In this document: piece after piece, positions 16,959 to 25,847 of the stretch
Layout of the letters: each line of letters opens with the position of its first letter
How positions within the stretch are numbered: position 1 is the first letter of the stretch
Source of the DNA: an uncultured Parabacteroides sp.
Lineage (GTDB): Bacteria; Bacteroidota; Bacteroidia; Bacteroidales; Tannerellaceae
Length of the DNA: 64,000 nt
Reading direction: 5' to 3'
Assembly (NCBI GenBank): GCA_937894065.1
Contig: CALCST010000019.1
Span: 1 to 64,000 of the forward strand
Notes under the pieces: model-generated
Seen by the model: only the letters and a program-made list of their open reading frames with translations
What the model was told of the DNA's origin: nothing
Database searches by the model: none
Translations under genes and position numbers: made by a program

Positions 16959-18290
16959 ATGCTAAAGACATTTCGAATCGGAGGTATTCACCCACCCGAA
17001 AATAAATTGTCTGCCGGTAAAAAAATTACCGCACTGGCTGCACCCAAACAAGTTATTATCCCTTTGAGTCAACATATCGGTGCCCCTGCGCAGGCTGTGG
17101 TTAAGAAAGGTGATGTTGTAAAAGTTGGAACTCTTCTGGCTAAAGCCGGAGGTTTTGTTTCTGCAAACATTCACTCATCAGTTTCCGGTAAAGTAAACAA
17201 AATAGATAATGCAATCGATGCCAGCGGATACAAACGTCCGGCTATTTTCATTGACGTTGAAGGTGATGAATGGGAAGAAAGCATCGACAGAAGCGAGACT
17301 ATAATCAAGGAATGTAATCTTTCTTCAAAAGAAATTATTGATAAAATCTCGGAAGCAGGTGTCGTTGGTATGGGAGGTGCAACTTTCCCTACTCACGTAA
17401 AACTTTTACCTCCTCCGGGAAGCAAGGCTGAAGTTGTTATCGTAAACGCTGTTGAGTGCGAACCATATCTGACTTCTGACCACTCGTTAATGCTTGAAAA
17501 AGGCGAAGAAATTCTTATCGGTCTGACTATACTGATGAAAGCTGTAAATGTAAGCAAAGCTGTTATCGGTATTGAGAACAATAAACCGGATGCTATTTCG
17601 CACCTCACAAAACTTGCATCACAATATAAAGGTATAGAAATTATGCCTTTGAAAGTTCAATATCCTCAAGGTGGAGAAAAGCAGTTGATTGATGCAGTAA
17701 TCGGCAAGCAGGTAAAGAGCGGAGCTCTTCCTATTTCAACCGGAGCTATTGTCCAGAACGTAGGAACAGTGTATGCTGTTTACGAAGCTGTTCAGAAAAA
17801 CAAACCTTTGTTTGAACGAATCGTAACTGTAACAGGTAAGGCTTTGAAATCTCCATCTAATTTCCGCGTAAGAATGGGTACACCTATCAGCGTTCTGATT
17901 GAAGCTGCAGGCGGTGTTCCAGAGAATACCGGTAAAATAATAGGTGGTGGTCCGATGATGGGTAAAGCTTTGATTAGTGCAGAAGTTCCTGTTTGCAAAG
18001 GAAGTTCCGGAATTTTATTGCTTACTAAAGAAGAATCTGTTCGCAAACCTATGCACGACTGTATCAGATGTGCAAAATGTGTAAATGCATGTCCAATGGG
18101 ACTTAATCCTGCATTCCTGATGAAAGCAACTGTTTTCAAAAATTGGGAAATGGCAGAAAGCGAACATATACAAGATTGTATCGAATGTGGTTCATGTAGC
18201 TTCACTTGTCCTGCTAATCGTCCTCTGTTGGATAACATCCGCGTAGGTAAAGGTAAAGTGATGGGCATAATAAGAGCTAGAAAATCGTAA
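16959..18290 (+). CDS. rnfC: Rnf complex subunit C, NADH-binding
   Basis: RnfC (443 residues) carries the FMN/NAD-binding site where NAD+ is reduced. The N-terminal barrel region (to about 115) is followed by the Rossmann-like section with GVVGMGGATFPTHVKL (about 134-149) and VNAVECEPYLTSDH. The C-terminal two-cluster ferredoxin domain has CIRCAKCVNACP and CIECGSCSFTCP. It is shorter than E. coli RsxC because it lacks the long Ala/Lys repeat tail. It is separated from rnfD by 137 bp holding an octamer repeat element, the only large gap in the operon. Confidence 0.97.
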   Translation: MLKTFRIGGIHPPENKLSAGKKITALAAPKQVIIPLSQHIGAPAQAVVKKGDVVKVGTLLAKAGGFVSANIHSSVSGKVNKIDNAIDASGYKRPAIFIDVEGDEWEESIDRSETIIKECNLSSKEIIDKISEAGVVGMGGATFPTHVKLLPPPGSKAEVVIVNAVECEPYLTSDHSLMLEKGEEILIGLTILMKAVNVSKAVIGIENNKPDAISHLTKLASQYKGIEIMPLKVQYPQGGEKQLIDAVIGKQVKSGALPISTGAIVQNVGTVYAVYEAVQKNKPLFERIVTVTGKALKSPSNFRVRMGTPISVLIEAAGGVPENTGKIIGGGPMMGKALISAEVPVCKGSSGILLLTKEESVRKPMHDCIRCAKCVNACPMGLNPAFLMKATVFKNWEMAESEHIQDCIECGSCSFTCPANRPLLDNIRVGKGKVMGIIRARKS

Positions 18291-18295
18291 CTTTA

Positions 18296-18402
18296 AGGGA
18301 ACAAGTTGACAAGGCTTCAGTTAACAAGTTGACAAGGCTTCAGGCACAAGTTGACAAGGAATTAGATTATAACAAACCTCGTCAACTTGTCAACTCGTCT
18401 AC
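18296..18402. repeat. Octamer-family element inside the rnf operon
   Basis: AAGTTGACAAGGCTTCAG occurs twice in direct order (about 18303-18320 and 18327-18343) and AAGTTGACAAGG a third time. A complementary arm with CGTCAACTTGTCAACTCG lies at about 18379-18396, so a long hairpin can form in the mRNA between rnfC and rnfD. It may modulate the relative expression of the operon halves; this is inference. Confidence 0.75.
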
Positions 18403-18427
18403 TTCTTACAACAGAAATTAAAAGAAT

Positions 18428-19399
18428 ATGGAAAATAGTTTATACATATCGCCGTCGCCTCATATTCACGGAGGAGACAGTATTGAGAAAAACATGTATG
18501 GCGTACTGATTGCCCTTATTCCGGCATTCCTTGTTTCGCTATACTTCTTTGGACTGGGTGCACTTATCGTTACGATAACATCTGTAGTTGCGTGTGTCCT
18601 TTTTGAGTATCTGATTCAGAAATTCCTTATGAAAAAGGAACCGACAGTATTTGACGGTTCTGCAATACTGACAGGTGTTCTTCTGGCATTCAACTTGCCT
18701 TCAAATCTTCCTATTTGGATTATTATAATTGGTGCTTTAGCAGCAATCGGTATCGGCAAGATGTCATTTGGAGGATTAGGAAACAACGTATTCAACCCTG
18801 CATTGGTTGGCCGTGTATTTCTTCTTATTTCTTTCCCGGCACAGATGACCACATGGCCTACAATTGATGCCCTGTCAGCTTTTCCTATGACATACACAGA
18901 TGCTGAAACCGGCGCCACAATTCTTTCTATAATGAAAGAAGGAGGTTTGGAAAATTTACCAAACTATGGTTCTTTATTCCTTGGAACACGAGGTGGTAGT
19001 TTAGGTGAAATCAGTGCTTTGGCATTGCTTCTTGGTTTCATCTATATGTTATGGAAAAAAATCATTACTTGGCATATTCCGGTGGCAGTTATCGGAACAG
19101 TATTTGTGTTCACTGGCATAATGCACCTTGTTAATCCGGCAGAATATGCATCTCCTTTGATTCATGTTCTTTCAGGAGGTTTGATGCTTGGAGCAATTTT
19201 CATGGCAACAGACTATGTGACATCTCCTATGACTAAAAAAGGAATGCTTATTTATGGTGTAGGAATTGGTCTTCTGACAGCTATTATCCGTCTGTTCGGT
19301 GCGTATCCGGAAGGTATGTCATTCGCAATTCTTATTATGAATGCATTGACTCCACTGATTAACACCTATGTTAAACCTAATCACTTTGGAGGTAAATAA
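18428..19399 (+). CDS. rnfD: Rnf complex subunit D, membrane flavoprotein
   Basis: RnfD (323 residues) is an integral membrane subunit with covalently bound FMN, related to NqrB. About nine to ten hydrophobic segments are visible. The loop sequence DAETGAT at 158-164 fits the FMN-attachment motif (S/T)GAT, with Thr164 as the likely site. Other conserved features are NNVFNPALVGR at 119-129 and FMATDYVTSP. Its stop is followed one base later by the rnfG ATG. Confidence 0.95.
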   Translation: MENSLYISPSPHIHGGDSIEKNMYGVLIALIPAFLVSLYFFGLGALIVTITSVVACVLFEYLIQKFLMKKEPTVFDGSAILTGVLLAFNLPSNLPIWIIIIGALAAIGIGKMSFGGLGNNVFNPALVGRVFLLISFPAQMTTWPTIDALSAFPMTYTDAETGATILSIMKEGGLENLPNYGSLFLGTRGGSLGEISALALLLGFIYMLWKKIITWHIPVAVIGTVFVFTGIMHLVNPAEYASPLIHVLSGGLMLGAIFMATDYVTSPMTKKGMLIYGVGIGLLTAIIRLFGAYPEGMSFAILIMNALTPLINTYVKPNHFGGK

Positions 19400-19400
19400 C

Positions 19401-20003
19401 ATGGAAAAACTGAAATCAACATTACCAAATATGCTCTTGTCATTGACAGGAATTTGTGTTGTAGCTGGAGCTATTCTTGCTGGAGTGAACCAAATGACAA
19501 CAGAACCAATTGCAGCATCAAAAGCTGCAAGTTTGGAAGCTGCAATCAAAGCCGTCACTCCTGAATTCGATAACAAACCGGCAGAAGAATCATACATGGC
19601 AGCAACTTATGATGGTGATTCACTACGTATATATCCGGCAAAAAAAGGAGACGAACTAGTTGGTGTCGCTGTTGAAAGTAGCACCAAAAAAGGTTTCGGC
19701 GGAGAAATAAAAGTTGTTGTAGGGTTTGATCCTGATGGAAAACTTATTAATTACTCTGTGCAGAAACACTCTGAAACACCGGGATTAGGTTCTAAAATGC
19801 AAGAATGGTTCCGTACCGATAAAAATAAACAGTCTGTTATCGGTAGAACTCTGACAGAAGATGGTCTGAAAGTATCAAAAGACGGAGGAGATGTTGATGC
19901 AATAACTGCAGCAACAATTTCAAGTAGAGCATTCCTGGATGCCATCAACAGAGCATACAGCGCATACAAAAGCGTAGATGAAGCAAGCGGAGCAACAGAA
20001 TGA
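19401..20003 (+). CDS. rnfG: Rnf complex subunit G, covalent flavoprotein
   Basis: RnfG is a membrane-anchored periplasmic subunit that holds covalent FMN. The ATG at 19401 (200 residues) is chosen: it directly follows the rnfD stop and begins MEKLKSTLPNMLLSL, the usual start, with GGAGG about ten bases upstream inside rnfD. An upstream ATG at 19368 would overlap rnfD. One N-terminal helix (about 11-30) precedes the FMN-binding domain, with GFGGEIKVVVGFD, HSETPGLGSKM and DAITAATISSRAF; Thr172 is the probable FMN site. The motif reads TAAT here rather than the more usual S/T-GAT. Confidence 0.95.
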   Translation: MEKLKSTLPNMLLSLTGICVVAGAILAGVNQMTTEPIAASKAASLEAAIKAVTPEFDNKPAEESYMAATYDGDSLRIYPAKKGDELVGVAVESSTKKGFGGEIKVVVGFDPDGKLINYSVQKHSETPGLGSKMQEWFRTDKNKQSVIGRTLTEDGLKVSKDGGDVDAITAATISSRAFLDAINRAYSAYKSVDEASGATE

Positions 20004-20023
20004 TATGAAAGGAGGATTTTATA

Positions 20024-20611
20024 ATGAACAACTGGATTAAAATATTAATAAACGGTATTATTAAAGAAAACCCGACTTTCGTACTATTGTTGGGTATGTG
20101 TCCGACATTAGGAACCACATCTTCAGCCATTAACGGTATGAGTATGGGATTGGCAACAACATTTGTGCTAATCTGTTCAAATATGGTTATATCTGCATTG
20201 AAGAAAGTTATTCCTGATATGGTTCGTATTCCTGGATACATTGTTGTTATTGCAACATTCGTAACTGTAGTTCAAATGTGTATGGAAGCATATGTTCCTG
20301 CACTATATGCTAGCTTGGGATTATTCATTCCATTGATTGTTGTAAACTGTATCGTGTTGGGACGTGCTGAAGCTTTTGCTGCAAAGAATGGAGTTATTCC
20401 TTCTTTCTTTGATGGAGTCGGTATCGGCCTTGGTTTTACAATCGGACTAACTTGCCTTGGTGCTGTCAGAGAATTGTTTGGAACAGGAAAACTATTCGGT
20501 ATGACATTGATGCCTGAAGAATTTGGTTCTTTGGTATTCGTTCTTGCTCCTGGTGGTTTCATCGCTCTTGGCTATCTTATTGCAATAGTAAATAAATTGA
20601 AAAAAGCATAA
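20024..20611 (+). CDS. rnfE: Rnf complex subunit E
   Basis: RnfE (195 residues) is a six-helix membrane subunit that pairs with RnfA in the ion-translocating core. Characteristic sequences are NPTFVLLLGMCPTLG at about 17-31 and the later VNCIVLGRAEAFA, with GVGIGLGFTIGL. The cysteines in GMCPTLG and VNCIVLG are at the positions that hold the intramembrane iron-sulfur centre shared with RnfA. GGAGG lies just upstream of the ATG, a clear ribosome-binding site of a kind uncommon in this phylum. It is 20 bp after rnfG. Confidence 0.95.
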   Translation: MNNWIKILINGIIKENPTFVLLLGMCPTLGTTSSAINGMSMGLATTFVLICSNMVISALKKVIPDMVRIPGYIVVIATFVTVVQMCMEAYVPALYASLGLFIPLIVVNCIVLGRAEAFAAKNGVIPSFFDGVGIGLGFTIGLTCLGAVRELFGTGKLFGMTLMPEEFGSLVFVLAPGGFIALGYLIAIVNKLKKA

Positions 20612-20624
20612 AGGAGGATAGAAT

Positions 20625-21200
20625 ATGGAATATATATTGATTTTTATCACGGCGGTTTTCGTAAATAATGTCGTTCTTTCACAATTCCTTGGAATCTGTC
20701 CTTTCTTGGGTGTTTCCAAAAAAGTGGAAACTGCAGTCGGAATGGGTGCAGCGGTTACATTTGTTCTTACACTGGCAACTATTGTAACTTTCCTTGTTCA
20801 GAAATATGTGCTTGATGTATTTGGACTTGGTTTTATGCAAACAATCAGTTTCATTCTGATTATTGCAGCATTGGTTCAGATGGTTGAAATCATATTGAAG
20901 AAAGTTTCGCCTGCTTTATATCAGGCACTGGGAGTTTTCTTGCCATTGATTACTACAAACTGCTGTGTACTTGGTGTTGCTATTCTTGTTATACAAAAAG
21001 AATATAATTTATTGGAATCTGTAATATATGCAATATCAACAGCTATTGGATTTGCGCTAGCTTTGGTTATCTTTGCAGGTATCAGAGAACAGTTAGCTAT
21101 GACAAATGTGCCTAATGGATTAAAAGGAACTCCTATTGCCTTAATTACTGCCGGCTTGCTGGCTATGGCTTTTATGGGATTTTCTGGAATCGGAGCATAA
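20625..21200 (+). CDS. rnfA: Rnf complex subunit A
   Basis: RnfA (191 residues) is the six-helix partner of RnfE, with opposite topology. It shows VFVNNVVLSQFLGICPFLG at about 9-27 and TTNCCVLGVAILV, containing the cysteines that bind the intramembrane cluster. It is the last gene of the rnf operon, 13 bp after rnfE and preceded by GGAGG. In the complex it takes part in coupling ferredoxin oxidation to Na+ or H+ export; which ion is used here cannot be read from the sequence. Confidence 0.95.
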   Translation: MEYILIFITAVFVNNVVLSQFLGICPFLGVSKKVETAVGMGAAVTFVLTLATIVTFLVQKYVLDVFGLGFMQTISFILIIAALVQMVEIILKKVSPALYQALGVFLPLITTNCCVLGVAILVIQKEYNLLESVIYAISTAIGFALALVIFAGIREQLAMTNVPNGLKGTPIALITAGLLAMAFMGFSGIGA

Positions 21201-21245
21201 TAGTTGACCGTAATATTCGATAATCAACTAATAAAAACACGGGAA

Positions 21246-21276
21246 GGTGTATCAGAATTTAATATTCTGATGCACC
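21246..21276 (+). terminator. Hairpin after rnfA, probable terminator
   Basis: GGTGTATCAGAAT (21246-21258) pairs with ATTCTGATGCACC (21264-21276) with one G-T type mismatch. The downstream tract GTCTCTGC is not a clean T-run, so termination may be partial. Confidence 0.6.
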
Positions 21277-21301
21277 GTCTCTGCATAAAAAAATCAGTAT
21301 T

Positions 21302-22342
21302 ATGAAAGAGAAAATCTTAGTAGCAGGTGGAACCGGTTATATTGGTTCACACACAACTGTAGAATTGCAGAATGCAGGTTATGAAGTAGTAATAATCGAT
21401 GACCTTTCAAACTCAAACATTGAAGTGCTCGACGGTATAGAACGTATCACAGGCATTCGCCCAGCGTTTGTAAAACTGGACTTGAAAGACAAGGAAGCTA
21501 CACGAGCAGCACTTAAAGAACATGATGGAATAAAAGGTGTAATTCTATTTGCAGCAAGCAAAGCTGTAGGAGAATCAGTTCAGCAACCTCTGAAATACTA
21601 CAGAAACAATATCACAACTCTTATCAATATCCTGGAACTTATGCCTGAATTTGACATGAAAGGTATTGTTTTCTCTTCTTCATGTACTGTTTATGGTCAG
21701 CCAGATCCGGAATTCCTGCCTGTAACAGAGAACGCCCCAATTAAACCGGCAATGTCTCCATACGGAAATACAAAGCAAATTAACGAAGAAATCATTCAGG
21801 ATACAATTCATGCAGGTGCTCCTTTCAAGAGTATCATCCTTCGTTATTTCAACCCTATCGGAGCTCATCCAAGCGCAGAAATCGGAGAATTGCCAAACGG
21901 CGTTCCACAGAACCTTATTCCATATCTTACACAAACAGCTATGGGAATCCGTAAGGAACTGAGTGTTTTCGGTGACGATTATGACACACCTGACGGCTCT
22001 TGTATCCGCGATTATATCAATGTTGTGGATTTGGCTAAAGCACACGTTATAGCAATGGACCGTATGTTGCAGAATAAATCTGAAGAAAAAGTTGAAATCT
22101 TCAATCTTGGTACTGGCAACGGAGTTTCAGTGCTTGAACTTATCAACACATTCGAGAAGAAAACCGGAGTGAAAGTTCCTCACAAAATCGTAGGCCGTCG
22201 TGAAGGCGATATCGAAAAAGTTTGGGCAAATCCTGAAAGAGCAAATAAAGTTCTTGGCTGGAAAGCTGAAGAATCATTGGAAGACACATTGCAGTCTGCA
22301 TGGGATTGGCAAGTAAAACTTCGTGAAAGAGGTATTCAATAA
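21302..22342 (+). CDS. galE: UDP-glucose 4-epimerase
   Basis: This 346-residue NAD-dependent short-chain dehydrogenase interconverts UDP-glucose and UDP-galactose for galactose use and surface polysaccharide synthesis. The Rossmann motif GGTGYIGSH is at 9-17, the catalytic serine region SSSCTVYG at about 124-131, and YxxxK as YGNTK near 157-161. The ILRYFNPIGAHPS segment and the C-terminal GRREGDIEKVWANP are diagnostic of GalE. It appears to be a single gene between the rnf operon and a strong terminator. Confidence 0.95.
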   Translation: MKEKILVAGGTGYIGSHTTVELQNAGYEVVIIDDLSNSNIEVLDGIERITGIRPAFVKLDLKDKEATRAALKEHDGIKGVILFAASKAVGESVQQPLKYYRNNITTLINILELMPEFDMKGIVFSSSCTVYGQPDPEFLPVTENAPIKPAMSPYGNTKQINEEIIQDTIHAGAPFKSIILRYFNPIGAHPSAEIGELPNGVPQNLIPYLTQTAMGIRKELSVFGDDYDTPDGSCIRDYINVVDLAKAHVIAMDRMLQNKSEEKVEIFNLGTGNGVSVLELINTFEKKTGVKVPHKIVGRREGDIEKVWANPERANKVLGWKAEESLEDTLQSAWDWQVKLRERGIQ

Positions 22343-22345
22343 TTG

Positions 22346-22378
22346 GGACGCGTTAACGAGGAAACAAGTTAACAAGAG
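22346..22378. repeat. Short octamer-family remnant after galE
   Basis: CGTTAACGAGGAAACAAGTTAACAAG follows the galE stop and repeats the AGTTAACA octamer theme. It is followed directly by the galE terminator. Confidence 0.45.
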
Positions 22379-22387
22379 AATATAAAG

Positions 22388-22437
22388 AAAGACGAGTTGG
22401 AAAGTTCATATAAATTCTTTCCAACTCGTCTTTTTAT
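22388..22437. terminator. Bidirectional terminator between galE and the DUF1015 gene
   Basis: AAAGACGAGTTGGAAAG (22388-22404) pairs perfectly with CTTTCCAACTCGTCTTT (22417-22433), followed by a T-run on the plus strand and by A residues before the stem that give a T-run on the minus strand. Confidence 0.9.
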
Positions 22438-22461
22438 TTAGTCTTAACTCTTATCTCCTTA

Positions 22462-23709
22462 TCAGTCCAATTTATGGATAACCAGACCTGAACGTAGTTT
22501 CGGTTCAAACCAGGTAGTTTTAGGAGGCATGATATTTCCGGTATCAGCAATATCCATAAGCTGCTTCATTGTCACCGGATAAAGAGCCAAAGCCACCTTC
22601 ATTTCTCCGCTGTCAACACGACGTTTCAATTCGCCCAAACCACGGATTCCGCCAACGAAATCAATCCTCTTATCTGAACGCAAATCCTTTATACCCAAAA
22701 TCTCGTCAAGAATAAGATTTGAAGAAATCGTCACATCCAGAACTCCAATCGGGTCATTATCGTCATAAGTTCCTTCTTTTGCTGTCAATGAATACCATTT
22801 GCCAGACAAATACAGAGAGAAATTATGCAAACCAGAAGGTTTATAAATCTCCTCACCCATTTCCTTTACATCAAAGTTTGCAGAGAGTTTTTCAAGGAAA
22901 GCCTCATCTGTCAATCCATTCAAATCTTTGACAACTCTGTTATAATCGATAATTGTAAGCTGCTCAGCCGGGAAACAAACTGCCATGAAATAGTTATATT
23001 CCTCATCACCTCTATGATTAGGATTCTGCTTAGCTTTTTCAGCACCGACCAATGCCGCAGCAGCCGAACGATGATGACCATCGGCAATATACAATGCCGG
23101 CATCTTTGCAAACTCAGCAGTAATCATGCTTATATCTTCATCTTCATCAATAACCCAAAATGTATGACCGAAACCATCCAACGGAGCCACAAAGTCATAC
23201 TCAGGTTTGCGAGAAGTATATTTTGAGACAATTTTATCCAAAGCATCATTCTCAGGATAAGCAAAGAATACAGGTTCAATATTAGCATTGTTCACACGGA
23301 CATGCTTCATACGGTCTTCTTCCTTATCACGTCGCGTTAGCTCATGCTTCTTGATAAGGCCATTCATATAATCCGGAACATAAGCACCGACAACCAGGCC
23401 ATACTGAGTCTTGCCGTTCATTGTCTGGGCATATACATAATAACATTCCTTCTCATCCTGAACAAGCCAGCCTTTTTCCTGGAACATTTTAAAGTTCTCG
23501 GCAGCCTTATCATAAACCTTAGGGTCATGTTCATCTGTTCCAACCGGAAAATCTATTTCAGGCTTGATAATATGATATAATGATTTCTCGTTTCCTTCAG
23601 CTTCCTTTCGTGCTTCTTCTGAATTAAGAACATCATAAGGACGGGAAACAACTTGTTCGACCAAGTCTTTTGGAGGACGGATGCCTCTAAATGGTTTTAT
23701 TGTAGCCAT
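22462..23709 (-). CDS. DUF1015 family protein
   Basis: This 415-residue protein belongs to the DUF1015 family, recognised by the start KPFRGIRPPKDLVEQVVSRP, PYDVLNSEEARK and the central ADGHHRSAAA motif. The family has no established biochemical function. It is consistently linked to serine-biosynthesis genes in this phylum, and here it is the third gene after serC and serA on the same strand, with a 112-bp gap that holds an octamer element. A role connected with serine or phosphoserine metabolism is an inference from position only. Predicted to be cytoplasmic, with no signal peptide. Confidence 0.85.
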   Translation of the reverse strand: MATIKPFRGIRPPKDLVEQVVSRPYDVLNSEEARKEAEGNEKSLYHIIKPEIDFPVGTDEHDPKVYDKAAENFKMFQEKGWLVQDEKECYYVYAQTMNGKTQYGLVVGAYVPDYMNGLIKKHELTRRDKEEDRMKHVRVNNANIEPVFFAYPENDALDKIVSKYTSRKPEYDFVAPLDGFGHTFWVIDEDEDISMITAEFAKMPALYIADGHHRSAAAALVGAEKAKQNPNHRGDEEYNYFMAVCFPAEQLTIIDYNRVVKDLNGLTDEAFLEKLSANFDVKEMGEEIYKPSGLHNFSLYLSGKWYSLTAKEGTYDDNDPIGVLDVTISSNLILDEILGIKDLRSDKRIDFVGGIRGLGELKRRVDSGEMKVALALYPVTMKQLMDIADTGNIMPPKTTWFEPKLRSGLVIHKLD

Positions 23710-23721
23710 AATTATTAGTAT

Positions 23722-23820
23722 TTAAGTTTTTGAGTTTTTAAGTTTATTAGTTTATAAGGAGGCAAGGATACGAGTTAACGAGTTGACTTCTTAACTCCTC
23801 AACTCCTTGCCTCCTCTCCC
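23722..23820. repeat. Octamer-family element between serA and the DUF1015 gene
   Basis: On the minus strand it reads as an arm of GGAGTTGA/GGAGTTAA octamers, a turn with AACTCGTTAACTCGTA, and then octamers AAACTTAA, AAACTCAA and AAACTTAA leading into the ATG of the DUF1015 gene. GAGGCAAGGA and TCCTTGCCTCC also pair. The layout matches the elements before serC and HU. Confidence 0.75.
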
Positions 23821-23821
23821 C

Positions 23822-24745
23822 TCACTTATTAACCCTAAACTTCTCAACCCCATTCTTAAGGAAATCCTCAATCTGGTGAGCAGCAGCAATTCCTGCATTG
23901 ATATTAGCCTCTGCAGTCTGAGCACCCATCTTCTTTGGAGTAGAGAAATAACGTCCGCTCAGTTTTTCTGCATATTCAGCATGAGAAGCAGGCATTATAT
24001 CTGTAACATATTTCAAATCTGTTCTTTCTTCCAATAACTTAAGCAATCCGGCTTCGTCAATAACCTCCTTACGTGCAGTATTGACCAGCAAACCATTCTT
24101 AGGCATGCGTGAAACCAAATCATAGCCAATAGAATTCTTTGTTTCAGCAGTTGCAGGAATATGAACAGATACGACCTGGCAAGTAGAATAAAGTTCCTCT
24201 ACTGAATCCACAGGTTTTACACCATCCTGAGATATAACTTCCTCTGGACAATATGCATCATAAGCATAAACATCCATACCCAAGCCTTTAGCAATTCTAG
24301 CCAAGTTACGGCCCACATTACCATAAGCATGAATACCAAGTTTCTTATCCTTCAATTCCCATCCGGAAGTTCCGTTATAGAAATTACGGATAGCCATAAT
24401 CATCATGCCAACAGCAAGCTCTGCAACAGCATTTGAGTTCTGTCCAGGAGTGTTCATCACACAAACACCATGAGCAGTTGCAGATTCCAAATCCACATTG
24501 TCATATCCTGCACCGGCACGCACCACAATCTTCAACTGTTTTGCAGCGTCAAGAACTTCAGCATCCACCTTATCACTTCTGATGATAATAGCGTCAACAT
24601 CCTTCACCGCATCCAGCAACTGTGATTTTTCAGTATATTTTTCCAGTAACAACAATTCGTCACCAGCCTTTTCCACTACTTCGCGGATACCTTTCACTGC
24701 TATCGCAGCAAAAGGTTTTTCTGTTGCAACTAATACTCGTGCCAT
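23822..24745 (-). CDS. serA: D-3-phosphoglycerate dehydrogenase, short (type III, active-site Lys) form
   Basis: SerA oxidises 3-phosphoglycerate to 3-phosphohydroxypyruvate, the first step of serine synthesis. The ATG at 24745 (307 residues, MARVLVATEKP) is chosen over an in-frame TTG at 24751 that would overlap serC. It consists only of the substrate- and nucleotide-binding domains; the C-terminal ACT and ASB regulatory domains are absent, so serine feedback through ACT is not expected. RAGAGYDNVD lies at 76-85 and the nucleotide-binding loop GIHAYGNVGR at 137-146. The position normally held by the catalytic histidine (TPHxGA) is lysine: TPKKMGA, Lys271. This matches the lysine-type short enzymes described for Entamoeba and Bacteroidetes. 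Confidence 0.92.
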   Translation of the reverse strand: MARVLVATEKPFAAIAVKGIREVVEKAGDELLLLEKYTEKSQLLDAVKDVDAIIIRSDKVDAEVLDAAKQLKIVVRAGAGYDNVDLESATAHGVCVMNTPGQNSNAVAELAVGMMIMAIRNFYNGTSGWELKDKKLGIHAYGNVGRNLARIAKGLGMDVYAYDAYCPEEVISQDGVKPVDSVEELYSTCQVVSVHIPATAETKNSIGYDLVSRMPKNGLLVNTARKEVIDEAGLLKLLEERTDLKYVTDIMPASHAEYAEKLSGRYFSTPKKMGAQTAEANINAGIAAAHQIEDFLKNGVEKFRVNK

Positions 24746-24747
24746 AA

Positions 24748-25815
24748 TCAATGCTGTTTTTCAAATTCTTTCATTGCTTCAATCAAAACCTCAACACTGC
24801 TCTTAGGCATAGCGTTATACAAAGATGCACGGAAACCACCCACAGAACGGTGTCCCTTGATACCTACAATACCTTTTGTAGCAGCAAATGCGTTGAAATC
24901 AGCTTCCAGTTCCTTATATTCGTCGTTCATAACGAAACATACGTTCATTATTGAACGGTCTTCAGTTTCCACTGTTCCACGGAACAACTTGTTTCTGTCG
25001 ATTTCATCATAAAGGATAGCAGCATTTTCCATATCTTTCTTTTCCATAGCTGCGATACCACCCTGTTCCTTATACCATTTCAAAGTCTGCAATGCAGAAT
25101 AGATAGGCAACACAGGAGGAGTGTTGAACATTGATTCCTTGTCGATATGAGTCTTATAGCTAAGCATTGTTGGGATAGGACGGTCCACATGTCCCAAAGC
25201 ATCAACTCTGACAATTGCCAAAGTCACACCGGCTGGAGCCAAATTCTTCTGAGCACCGGCATAGATGATATCATATTTTGAAACATCAACCGGACGAGAG
25301 AAAATATCAGACGACATATCAGCAACAAGGCGCTGTTTCACATCCGGATCTTTTCTCATCTCAGTTCCGTAAATAGTATTGTTTGTTGTAATATGGAAGT
25401 AATCAGTATCGTCAGATATTGTATAATTCTTCGGGATATATGTATAATTTTTATCTTTAGAAGAAGCAACCACCTCAACCTCACCAAACAACTTAGCTTC
25501 CTTGATTGCTTTTGAAGACCATGTACCAGTATCAAGATATGATGCCTTCTTGTTAAGCAAATTATAAGGAACCATACAGAATTGCATACTTGCGCCACCA
25601 CCAAGGAACACAACTTCATATCCGGCAGGAATATCAAGCAATTCCTTAATCAATGCACGAGCCTCATCAACAACAGCCACAAACTCCTTACTGCGGTGTG
25701 AAATCTCAAGTAATGACAAACCCATTCCCGCAAAATTCTCTACTGCAGCAGCAGTATTCTTAATTGTGTAGTCACTCAAAATAGAAGGACCTGCATAAAA
25801 ATTGTGCTTCTTCAT
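24748..25815 (-). CDS. serC: Phosphoserine aminotransferase
   Basis: This 355-residue PLP enzyme transaminates 3-phosphohydroxypyruvate with glutamate to give phosphoserine, the second step of serine synthesis. It starts MKKHNFYAGPSILS; GGGASMQFCMVPYNLL and YLDTGTWSSKAI follow, and the PLP lysine lies in AGAQKNLAPAG. The C-terminal GHRSVGGFRASLYNAM holds the substrate arginines. It is the first gene of serC-serA-DUF1015; serA begins two bases after its stop. Confidence 0.97.
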   Translation of the reverse strand: MKKHNFYAGPSILSDYTIKNTAAAVENFAGMGLSLLEISHRSKEFVAVVDEARALIKELLDIPAGYEVVFLGGGASMQFCMVPYNLLNKKASYLDTGTWSSKAIKEAKLFGEVEVVASSKDKNYTYIPKNYTISDDTDYFHITTNNTIYGTEMRKDPDVKQRLVADMSSDIFSRPVDVSKYDIIYAGAQKNLAPAGVTLAIVRVDALGHVDRPIPTMLSYKTHIDKESMFNTPPVLPIYSALQTLKWYKEQGGIAAMEKKDMENAAILYDEIDRNKLFRGTVETEDRSIMNVCFVMNDEYKELEADFNAFAATKGIVGIKGHRSVGGFRASLYNAMPKSSVEVLIEAMKEFEKQH

Positions 25816-25847
25816 AGCGATTGATATTTAAATGTTAATAATATGTT

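Noticed and set aside
19368..19400. Upstream ATG for rnfG overlapping rnfD
   Set aside because: The ATG at 19401 directly follows the rnfD stop, has GGAGG upstream and begins with the usual RnfG N-terminus.
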